The notes under the pieces: generated by a model
The model's input: only the letters and a program-made list of their open reading frames with translations
Database searches by the model: none
What the model was told of the DNA's origin: nothing
In this document: positions 13,801-26,100 of the stretch, piece after piece
Layout of the letters: each line of letters begins with the position of its first letter
Numbering within the stretch: position 1 is the first letter of the stretch
NCBI GenBank assembly: GCA_900660155.1
Contig: CABFPE010000305.1
Location: forward strand, 5,708 to 68,734
Source of the DNA: Hofstenia miamia
Taxonomy: Eukaryota; Xenacoelomorpha; Acoela; Hofsteniidae
Direction: 5' to 3'
Length of the DNA stretch: 63,027 bases
Program-made: the position numbers and the translations under genes

Positions 13801-16800
13801 AGATCTACTAAATTATGGTGTTAAATAATATAAGTTTCGTTTTTTCTTAGACCCATATTTTTTTTGTTTCCTTTCGTCTATTATGAACCAAATTGTTTCT
13901 CACTTTCCAAAGGCTTTTCTAGTTCGTAAATAATTTTTCGGTATTATTCAACCTATCTTAGTATATGGAACAAGTTTGAGGAACAATTTTGAGAATATAG
14001 CTTGATAAAATATTGTTGATTATTTTTGTAAGTTAAATAATCGGTTTAAATGGATAAATTATGTTACAAAATATAAATCCTTAAAAATTAAATTAGGTTA
14101 AGATATACATTTTTACAATATATCGGACTAATACATTACCTTTTGTCAGATTTTTACATTATGTTACCTGAAGCAATGATTAGTAATTATATTAGATAAG
14201 ACTTTTAAAAAACAACATCTGTTGTCTTGCACAATAGTATAACAACATCTACTCTTTGAACAAAAATTTGCATTGTGGCTTCTATTGAAAGAAAATACTA
14301 AATAGAAGGCCTCATATGAAAGTATTTTAGATACTACACCAATTGCATCAACTAAAGTTCAAATTTGTACAGCAATTGATGACATGATACGTAAGAACCA
14401 AACTGATGTCAATGATGTTGTTGATTGTGATGATGATGATAAAATGATTCGCACACTGAAGTTTGATGATGTTAGTAGTGATTTTATTTTATTTCTTTAA
14501 TCAATTATTAGACTGAACCTCCTGAAGAAGTTGACAATGTCAGAATTTACTTTCCTTCAAATGAATCGAACACTGTTGAAATTCGAGTGATATACAAAGT
14601 TAAGAATACGATCTCAAACGATGTCATTTTTCTGGACAACAGTGGTGAGCGTCTGTCCCAACCGGAGAGCAACACCATTAAATCCCGCAATGGTTATGAG
14701 AGCCTGGTTGGTTTTTATCTCTTTGAAGATTAATCACTTGTTTATATATTTTAAATGTAAATCTAATTTTTTATCTGAATTTCATGAGCTTAATGATATC
14801 ATTCATTCCAATTTAGTTTAAGATAATTTGTAAATTTTAGTCTTAATTTACCTTTCAAGAGTTTGATTGTTAAAATCATGTTTAGATTTACCAAGTCAAT
14901 ACCAATACAGAAGAAAATATTCCTGTAATTAGTCGTGATGGTTTCAATTTATTAGAAATTATTGTTGTCATACTTTCGGATACATGTTCAAATGCCGATC
15001 GCATTCTAATTGAAACTGAAGGATGCTTTAAGCCAGAAGCCACCACGATTGGTAGATTTCTTACATTTTCTAAGCAAGACATATTTACTCAATGCAATGT
15101 ATTTTATATTAGGATTTGCATTCTAATTTATCTAATACAGTCGGACCTCACTATTGTATATCATCAGTGTACTACTAATCATTAGTAATACTCTATATAG
15201 CGCACCTATTTGAAAGTCCCTGGTACATTTTCGTAGTTTTACTAATAAAAACTGCGATATAGAGTAACCTCGCTATAGCGTAATTCTCCATATTGCGTAA
15301 ATGAAAGAAATCCCCTTGTTGTATACGTGCAATACAAATTTGACTCGATATTGCGTAGCAGACTTTTACGCACGTAGTACCCTCATTCGGGTTTCTGGTT
15401 GGTGACAGCAATGTAAACAAACTAACATCACTGAATGACCAAACGTAAAGTGAGTTGATTTCACAATCCCTTTAAATGTCGCAGAGTGCATCGGTTAAGC
15501 GCACATCGCGTACACTTGCAGATAAGAGAGTTATTATCTCTAGCTAAGAGGCGGTTAAGGATGCACCGGGCGCGAAGTCACAAATTGTCGCTAAGTTCAA
15601 GCTAGCTTCACTCTCAACTTTAAATCGTATTCTCGAAAATAAAGAGAAATTAACGGCAGCAACTGATACAAATTTCAACGCGAAGAGAAAACGTGTATCA
15701 CAAGGAATGTATCCAGAACTCGACAAACGCTTATATTCCTGGTTTATAAAGATGTGCGCGAATAAGGTGTAAATTTCTGATGACTTACTGATGGAGCAAG
15801 CCAAAGAAATTCCAACATATATGCATTTATCCAACTTCTGTTTGGCAGTCACAGTTACCTTGAGAAATTCCGGGATAGGTACAAAATTCATTTTCGCAAA
15901 CTACACTGTCAGGCAGGCGCAGTGAATGAAACTGTTGTTTTGAGGTGGGCATCTAATTTGGCGAGCATTATGGAGAGTCGGAAGCCCGAAGATATCTATA
16001 ACGTCGACGAAACTGGTATGTGATACACACAAACACGAAATGCCTCACTGGTTACAGAGGAAAAAACAAGTAACAGAAGTCTACGCAGACAACGAACTTC
16101 GAAGATAAGAATTACGTTACTGGTGGGAACTTCCGCTTATTGTCATTGGGAAATCAAAAAGCCCAAGAGTTTTCAAAAATGTAAAAAATCTGCCTCTCCG
16201 GTATTACAAGCCAGAAAAAAGCGTGGATGGATGGCGAAATTTTTACAAAGATTTTGTGCGAAATGAACGGGGAATTTCAAGTGCGAAAATGTGGCATTCT
16301 TTTGTTTGTTGATAACTGCACTGCCCACCCGCGAATTGAGCTTTCAAATATCGAGCTCAAATTCTTCCTGGCGAATGTTACTTCAAAATTTCAACCAATG
16401 GACATGGGGATAATTAGCTGCTTGAAAAGTACTACAAAACAGAGGTTCAAAAACGATTCATTCAGGCTTTAAATTGTGTTCTAGAAATATCGCCAGTAAA
16501 TTTGCTAAATGTTGGGAGAGAATCACCTCAGCGGTAGTTCAGAACTGTTTTCGGAAAGCAGGTTTTCTGGCGGTATTAACTGATTTCGAGGTTATTGTAG
16601 AAGAGGAAATGAAGGAAACGATGACGATTTTGTACCAACATATGAGGTCAACGTTGACCCCTCTACTATATCATCAGTTCCAATTCAAAGTCAAGAGGAA
16701 GAAGAAGAGTTCGTTGTTGACTACCCTAGTGCGGAGTTTGAAAGTGAGCCGTACGACATAATACATGAGGCCATCACTTAAAAAGGAAGCATTCACTCAA

Positions 16801-17871
16801 GCGAGAAACTTGCAAGCCTACTTTCGGGCTAAGGGGGCAGGAAGGGGAAGCTCGTTCAATGGATAAGGTGATTGACACGATTGACAAAAACATTAAGAAC
16901 TGGTTGTCTCAAATCTGTATAATTGATTTCTTTGTATAAAATTCACTGTTTTACCCATTTCCCGTTTTTATTCAGTATTGCGTAATACTCTATATTGCGT
17001 AGTTGGGTAGGCGGTCCCGAGCGGGTGCGCAATACCGAGGTCCGGCTGTATATTTTACAATTTAAATTCAACTTTATATCAAAGCAGATTATTTCCAAGC
17101 GTATGACAAGCTTATAAATAGAATCAAAATTATTTTTTGCTTGAACTGGTTTGATTTTGTCATATTTCAGAACTATTCAATCAATTAATTGATTATTCTG
17201 GCAACTGACGTCATTAATTATTTTGATCTAGTCATTTTCTAGTAAGAGAATTTCATATACTTGTAAATCCATAGGGCATCAATATAAGCACGCAGTTGGC
17301 AAAACAGCTATTCTCGAAAGTATCAGCTCTAAAGTTTATAGGTTAAACCAAGCTATTAGCAGAAATGTATTGTAGAGAGTATATTTATATATCAGATCTT
17401 TGCTTACGTATACATCCATTTATATGTTCATAAATGCTATATATGTTTGTAGATATATATGTATACCTTCTATGCATGCAATTATACAATGGCTCACTTA
17501 TTCACAAAAAGCTTGTAAATTTCATTCAAAGAAAGCCCAACGTAACAAATATGATACATTTATATTTGTTTGAAATGCATGGGATACACTATTTCAAAAT
17601 CAGGTATTTATTGCTGTCATGTGAAAGACCAATAAAAACTGTACATAACGTTATTATTTACCTGCTTGTCAGTTGTTAACATTAGGGTATAATTGATGAG
17701 TATATTGTTCAAGAGCAACAGCCGAAATGGGATGAATACTTGTAAGTTGGTACCTACAACTTTTGGTAGAAAAGTATTTCAGAAAAATTCATTATGTTAA
17801 AATAAGGTCGACTTTTATTTGGTTGTAGGTGTGACAGTGCCGATAATCGTTCGACAACTTTCGTCTTATGT

Positions 17872-17957
<86 letters not shown>

Positions 17958-20146
17958 CTTTGCATAATTGAATCATTTTCTCATTTCTCAATGAATTTTA
18001 ATTTTGAATGTTTTAGATTATTAGTTACTTTATTTTTGTATGATAGTTAAAATATATAAACTTAAGAGTAGCACTGTCTACATTTAACCTCACTTAGCAT
18101 TGAATAATAAATATGTAAGAAAACAAATAAACAAATTTAAAAATTTTCCACTAAAACCAAACATAATTACTCCTCTAGTAGGATTTTTCAAACTTTTCGA
18201 CTAACATTTGCGTTTGAATGTGCTTGCAACCGAAACTCTTTCAAGTATGTTTCGAGTGTCCATTACAAATTAGAAAAATACAAGGGTTCAAGCTTCGTTA
18301 TTATTATGAAATTCCTTAAATTTGCAAACATAAATCTGGCAGATTAATTTTCTATGTTGTAAACAACTTCTGTTAATATTATTACTAGCTAGTTCCATAA
18401 GAAACAAACAAAATTACACACTCAAAAACAGATTAACTCAATTTATAACCAAAGTTAATGAGACATTCCGAAGAGATCAATTTTAGTGTCATTGTACTTG
18501 CAATATTGTAGCCTACTGAAACAATAAAATTTTCTGAACATTTAGATTTTCATAGGTTTTTTTTCCAAACTAAGCAAAATATTCCTTGCTTATCAGATGA
18601 AAGAAGAAATATCTTTTCAATTTTGCTACTTATTTTAAAGACTTTTCTTGAAATTTCCGAACGGCTACAAATCAGGGAGTTGCGAGCTTCAGCCGGCCAG
18701 TAGCCGCTTTCATCTCTGTAACAACGTACCATCATTGACCCTATGCACTAGCATTATACATCAAAATGTGTGCGCTAAACCGCTCCATGTAAAACTATAT
18801 TGTGTTTATCAAAATGTGTGCGCTAAACCGCTCCATGTAAAACTATATTGTGTTTTTGGATTTTTCAAAACTGGATCCACTGCATCGTCCAAAAAAAACT
18901 GTTATTTACACTTTTGTAATATGCGACTATCATAATGAATAGAGTAGATCATCTTTGGAAACCTATTGCTCCATGAGTTTTAATACTATTGATACAGTTT
19001 ATATACTATTCTACGGTAAAGATATTTTATTTTTGGATTAAATCAATTTTCATTGTTTTCAGAGCAACAAATTTAATCAATGAAAACTCGAAATTTTTAT
19101 ATTTTCTTTTATGATGTATTTCTGCTAATATTATAGCTATGGTCTAATGATGTATAACATTTTGTATTTCAATACATTGAATGACTGTAACTCTATTTTG
19201 ATTTATGGAGGGTTTAAATCGATTGGGTATAATAACATGCAATGTGAAGTAAACTAAGTCTAATGCTCGAAACTTTTTTTGAACGAGAAATCCTGTATCA
19301 ATGGCCTCATTGTGTTTGCCACTGCTTATACATGCAATTAGAAAAATTAGCGACGATTTGTACGATTTCTAAATATGCAAAATATTTCTATCAAAACATC
19401 CGATTTCGTATATTAGAGTCATTTGCATTGCAGGCGTCATGGACGTGACACATTAGTTTAGGCACATATTTGTGCAATCAATTTGTCGCTCGTCTGATTT
19501 AGGGTTATTCAATAGGTCTCCAGTACAGGCTTTGATTAATCACAAAAAATAAAATTATTGCATCAAAAGCCAAGTTTACTGTGGAAAATACTTCTGTGAG
19601 GTGTCGCAGCAGTTGCCACTTTGGCAAAAAAAAACAAAGTAGTAAGTGACCTAATTCGATAATGTAGAAATATTAAGCCTGTGGTCTGCTAGTCATGTTT
19701 CATATGCGTTTACGTAAATTATCATTGCAGCAGTATATCCGGAAATGTTTTGTCAAATTTTGATCTGGTCTCTTTTGATAATGTCCCATTTTTTGTCACG
19801 TTTAGCAAATTTAATAAAAAAAGTTGACATCACACGTGAAACTATGTACTTTTCCAATAATATTAAGGACAACAAGTCGCTATTTTCAATGATTTTCATT
19901 TTACTCCCTCTTGGTGAGGAGAGGGAATTGCACACTTTGCTATATATATATATATATATATANNNNNNNNNNNNNNNNNNNNNNNNNNNNNNNNNNNNNN
20001 NNNNNNNNNNNNNNNNNNNNNNNNNNNNNNNNNNNNNNNNNNNNNNNNNNNNNNNNNNNNNNNNNNNNNNNNNNNNNNNNNNNNNNNNNNNNNNNNNNNN
20101 NNNNNNNNNNNNNNNNNNNNNNNNNNNNNNNNNNNNNNNNNNNATA

Positions 20147-20177
<31 letters not shown>

Positions 20178-23100
20178 TTAATTTTTATTATCAAACATAC
20201 AATTCTCACAGTGTTTGAAATACTGTATGCAATTCATTAATTTCATTTGGTCTTATGTAACACATATGTTATATTGGAGTTAGAGATGATTTCTGTGAGA
20301 GTAGTTTAAAACTAAGAATTCTTATATTTGTTAATGGTGTTTCATCTTTTCCTCAAATGATCCACCCATTTGAGTAAAACTTATTTTAATGTGTTTTTCG
20401 ACAATGTTCTATCCAATTATTGTTACAAATATTGTACATGTTTGCCATCTTCACGAAGTTGCTGAATATTTTACTTTTATAGTTTAAGTTGATAGTGAGA
20501 TTTTTTAATTATCCCAGTTATTTAAGTTGTTGATTTTAGCGAGTTTGACATCAACTAAATTGACTTCTACCACCACCTGCGTCTATCCAAACCATGAGGA
20601 TACAAACGATGTAAACTGCGATGACATGTCATCAATGGTTATTCCAATTTCTATGAAAAAGGTGAATTAGTCAAGCTATTAGTTCATTTCATTTACCTTT
20701 AAGTACTTAAAATGTTCTATCTAAAGTCAAGCTCATATCCATAATATAATTTATCTGTAATAAAAATGTTAGCTGTTTAATCAAATTCTTTCCTTTGTTA
20801 AACCAACATGTGTTTATCAATAATTTCTAATATGTAATAGTCATGAAGATTTGAGTTTCATTATTTTTTCATTTAGAATGATGATGATGATGAAGTTGAA
20901 ACGTTTTCTTGGCAATTTAAGAGCAGAGTTAGTAATCAAAACGTTAAATTTAGAGTTTTATTCAAATCTGGTAGAAATCTTTTTAATGAAGAACGCACCT
21001 CAGGTGGTTTTGTAAGACAATCAGCGGATCCTATGGTTTTTCCTGAATTTTACGTTGGAAGAAATACAGATGGTGGTGAGGTAGATGTTTGACTATGATT
21101 TGTTTCACATTTACAGAAGTTTTATCCCATCAAATAATAATTTTACATTTTTTAGATCTATTTGTTAATGATCATAGCGTTTAGTTCGAATATTGGAATA
21201 TTTTCAATTGAAATACACTTTCTAATATTCAAATAATAGATTTAAATATACGAGTACTCAGCTAATTCGAGAGGAATATAACATTTTTAATTAATTCATT
21301 AAGTGCCCTTTTTCAATTTTTTTATTTACAATACATAGAACTTGTGGCAAATACCAAAGAGAACTGTAACTAACAAAAAGGACATTGTGGGTCCATAATT
21401 TAGTAGCCTTTGGTACCATTTCAGGATGATAGTAAAACAGCTCTATTTATTATAGCAGAAAAATAAACATTCGATACGTTTTATATTTAATTTATACTGT
21501 TAAGAAAAAGAATAGATTCAAAATATATATTTTAAAATTGCTGTCTGGTCTTTACTTCTGCAGCTCCACGTGAATTCAATAATTGTTACTTTTAACCCCT
21601 CAATGATTCATGCAATAGTCAAAATTTAGGGCATATAAATTTTAGTATCACTAATTACTCAATAGATTTTGAATAATACTGTATTTGAAGCATCAGTGCA
21701 TGTAACAATGAAATAAATAGGCAACTGATTGACCCCAATTTGGGCATTATGGTAGCTAACAGGTAATCTTAGTTTGTTTGAACACAAAACCATCCTGCCG
21801 TTAATTCCTCTGCTTGTAGAAAAATTAATTTAAAAATTTTTTAGTGCCTATTTTTGTGAACAGGAAGGAAATCGTACTAGTTTTATTTTTTTTTGCGTCA
21901 TATGATCAGACATACTCTACTTATCAAATGCTTTGACTATATTTTTAATGCATTTCTATATTAGAATTTCAAAATATAGTATCATAATGTCTTATGCACA
22001 CGCATTTGAACAATACAAACGAGTAGTAAAACAACGCCTTCTTCAAAAAATCATATTTACATAAAAAATTATAACCAGCTATTGTTGATAATGTTGAAGT
22101 TCTAAGTAGGGGAAGTATATTGCTATTTGTACTGCGTAAAACTAAAATTATTTGGACCATTCAAATATTCAAATTGTTTTTTCGAGCTATTCCAGTTCTA
22201 AATTCATTGCATTGGCAAGCTACAACTAGACAAGGTGAGTGGTATGCTAAAATTGTGCCCCAAACCAGTGGTAGCAGGTCAACAATTACAATTGAAAAAC
22301 ACAATTCCCCTACTGTTTGTGCAATATTTTAATTGTTCATACTGACAGACAATCAATGTTTTTAGGTATTTTTCCAAACAAAATATAAGAAATTTCTCCA
22401 AAGTTTAACAAGCATTTCTTTGCAGCAAATTATGTATTTTTTTGGACTGGTGTAATAATGTTTTATTGTTTTCTTTCGTTATTTACATAATGTTTGCGTT
22501 CAATCTTTATATGATTTTGTTTTATTTTCCTGATTTGTTCAGACAATAAATTATAATGTTAATCCTAAACTGTCCTGCGTGCTCTTAAAGATATAAACGA
22601 TTTTTCAAGATTTTCAAACAATTCTCCCAAGACCTGTTAAGAAATTCATTAAACTTTGGAAATTGTGACATCTATTTGTGCATGGGCTCGTATATAATTG
22701 TTAACATTTATTTTTAAAATTATGCCTTATTTTCAATTAAAATTCCAATTTTTTCAAAAAAAACTTTCAATTTCTGCCAGTGCCTAATTTTCAAAGATTT
22801 AGAAGGTCAAAGCAATAACTAACTTCAACGTAGGGATGGTCGTTATCAGTGGTGGAATGTCCCCCCGTCAGATTTCCAAATATAATTTTGACTGGATAAA
22901 TCAAAAAATTTTTCTTAAAAAATTGAAAAATTTAAAATTTAGGATCGTGAAATGCATTTTTTAGGGTCTATTTTCTCAATATTTTCAAAAATTTTCGCGG
23001 GGCCTCGCCCCGCATTAGGGAATAACAATGATGTCCCCCCCATCAGAAAATCCTGTGTACGCCCCTGGTCGTTATATATTAAGAAATATCATATCAATCT

Positions 23101-26100
23101 GATATTTTTCAATATATTTTGATATTTTGCTAGTTCTGTATATAAAATTAATAGATTTGTATTTTGTGAAATTGTTTTAAAATAAGCAAGAGCATCATCA
23201 AAGATAGTTGAATGTTCGACTTGTTTTGCAAAGTGGAAATGAAGTTAGACACTTTTCCATCCTGTGGTTTTCTTCGCATCTTTCTTTACTTATTACTTTG
23301 TGAGTTATCTGCGATCTATGAACATTTAAAATTGTTGTAAGAACCATCAAGGATTTTGGGTGATCTAAAATTAGAGATTGGATACTAAAATATATTTCAT
23401 AAACTTACTGCTTTGCATAATTTTTATTTTTTTTCTGAGTTGCTAAAAATAATTTTAAATTTTATGCAGTTAAGCATTTGCAAATATCTAAATATTGCTC
23501 CCATTTTAAATCTTTCTTGCATTTTTCTGTTAAATATCTATTTCTGACCTATTTCAAAATGTAATTTAGGTTTACTCAATGAAAACCAACATGCTGAATG
23601 TATATCAGATTCCTAGATCTATTAGATCTTCTGTCAATACCATATACATCGTTCTTCAGAAGGATTCTTGTGAAGAACTGCAAGCAATGCCTACATATAA
23701 TTGGTGTTACACTACTATTACAGGTAATATGGTTTATAAAATTTGAATTATATTTGAAACATAATCATTGTCATCCAAAGCTATTATGCTTATGATGTTT
23801 TTTATTACCTAAGATTTCAATTAATCGACATTTAGTTATGCTATCATTTTTAGAGATTCAAATCAAAATAAATACCTAATTCTAAAAATTTCTAATTAAA
23901 TCATTTTATAGAAGCGAGCAATTTTTGTCTATTCACGAAAATTAAATATCCTACAGTATAATATTGATATTGTTTCAATTTCAAATGTTCCCTCATTACC
24001 TTTTGAGTTGTCTAAATGCAAAATTTCAATTTACATGTGTGTTTATGAGTGCTCTTACATTTTTGTGCATTGAAGCAATGCTACTGTATTTACAATTTTA
24101 CATGTAATCACACAAATTATTTTCAACTTACTTTCAATAGTTTATGTGATTTTTCTTTGATTAAAATTTAGAACTAATAACCATTAAATGCAATTATATG
24201 AGAATTGTAAAAAATTTAAAATTTATACCTATTTGAATTCTATAAAACTCTAGGTGTACAATTTATCACTCACATCTGGTATTTATTAATATTACACTAA
24301 AAATTCTTTCAATTTAATCAAATGCTTGACATTGATTCCATGAGCACTAGCATGAGTGATGTGGACAGATCTGAAAAATCAAAAAAATAACAACATTGTT
24401 CAACTGCTAAAATATAACAGTTCTATATTTGAGCTTGCAACTATTTTTTCAAAATTATTAAGTGCATTACAGTTAAGCATTGCAATACTCAAAAGAGGAA
24501 CAATTAGATTTGCTCTTGTAGTAGCTATATTTTATTGTTAGATGAAGATTGCCTTTTAGAAACTTCAATATCTACAGCTCGACAAACAACTACTCGTGGT
24601 GTAACTGAGATAACAACTGGTGGTCAGACTGGAGCAACCACTCGTGGTGTAACTGAGATTACAACTGGTGGTCAGACTGGAGAAACCACTCGTGGTGTAA
24701 CTGAGATTACAACTGGTGGTCAGACTGGAGCAACCACTCGTGGTGTAACTGGGATTACAACTGGTGGTCAGACTGGAGAAACCACTCGTGGTGTTACTGA
24801 GATTACAACTGGTGGTCAGACTGGAGAAACCACTCGTGGTGTAACTGAGATTACAACAGGTGGTCAGACTGGAGCAACCACTCCTGAAGTAACTGTGATT
24901 ACAACTGGTGGTCAGACTGGAGCAACCACTCGTGGTGTAACTGGGATTACAACTGGTGGTCAGACTGGAGAAACCACTCGTGGTGTAACTGAGATTACAA
25001 CTGGTGGTCAGACTGGAGAAACCACTCGTGGTGTAACTGAGATTACAACAGGTGGTCAGACTGGAGCAACCACTCCTGAAGTATCTGTGATTACAACTGG
25101 TGGTCAGACTGGAGCAACCACTCATGGTGTAACTGTGATTACAACTGGTGGTCAGACTGGAGAAACCACTCGTGGTGTTACCGAGATTACAACTGGTGGT
25201 CAGACTGGAGCAACCACTCATGGTGTAACGGAGATTACAACTGGTGGTCAGACTGGAGCAACCACTCCTGAAGTAACTGAGATAACAACTGGTGGTCAGA
25301 CTGGAGCAACCACTCGTGGTGTAACTGGGATTACAACTGGTGGTCAGACTGGAGCAACCACTCGTGGTGTAACTGGGATAACAACTGGTGGTCAGACTGG
25401 AGCAACCACTCGTGGTGTAACTGAGATTACAACTGGTGGTCAGACTGGAGAAACCACTCGTGGTGTAACTGAGATTACAACTGGTGGTCAGACTGGAGAA
25501 ACCACTCATGGTGTAACTGAGATAACAACTGGTGGTCAGACTGGAGCAACCACTCATGGTGTAACTGTGATTACAACTGGTGGTCAGACTGGAGAAACCA
25601 CTCGTGGTGTTACCGAGATTACAACTGGTGGTCAGACTGGAGCAACCACTCGTGGTGTAACTGAGATTACAACTGGTGGTCAGACTGGAGAAACCACTCG
25701 TGGTGTAACTGAGATAACAACTGGTGGTCAGACTGGAGCAACAACTCATGGTGTAACTGGGATTACAACTGGTGGTCAGACTGGAGAAACCACTCGTGGT
25801 GTTACTGAGATTACAACTGGTGGTCAGACTGGAGAAACCACTCGTGGTGTAACTGAGATTACAACAGGTGGTCAGACTGGAGCAACCACTCCTGAAGTAA
25901 CTGTGATAACAACTGGTGGTCAGACTGGAGCAACCACTCATGGTGTAACTGAGATTACAACTGGTGGTCAGACTGGAGAAACCACTCATGGTGTAACTGA
26001 GATTACAACTGGTGGTCAGACTGGAGCAACCACTCGTGGTGTAACTGAGATTACAACTGGTGGTCAGACTGGAGAAACCACTCGTGGTGTAACTGAGATT

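Larger units (their letters stand above)
2440..13860 (+). repeat. Tandem duplication of a ~4-4.5 kb genic unit (about 3 copies)
   Basis: The unit begins in the intron before exon C and runs through exon C, exon A and exon B. Copy 1 is about 2440-6785, copy 2 about 6822-10850, and copy 3 about 11470-13860 (partial, exon C only). Exon C starts are 4202, 8748 and 13467. The copies are not exact: about 5560-6180 is unique to copy 1, about 9060-9305 is unique to copy 2, and copy 1 carries an extra truncated exon A at 4695. The bases N at 8043, 10886 and 11085 lie inside the block, so part of the copy number could be an assembly effect. Confidence 0.75.
17049..20539. other. Rest of the module 4-5 intron: microsatellites, 48-bp duplication, gap
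   Basis: A (CT)n-(TA)n microsatellite occupies 17872-17954. A 48-bp direct duplication lies at about 18761-18856. A run of N fills 19963-20143 inside a TA repeat. No exon of the host gene and no other coding segment was found here. Confidence 0.6.

Noticed and set aside
17868..18050. 60-codon frame through a CT/TA microsatellite
   Set aside because: The residues come from dinucleotide repeats (Leu-Ser and Ile-Tyr runs). No coding signal outside the repeat.
19745..20218. 157-codon frame across the N run
   Set aside because: Most of it is N and TA repeat; the open frame is produced by unknown bases.
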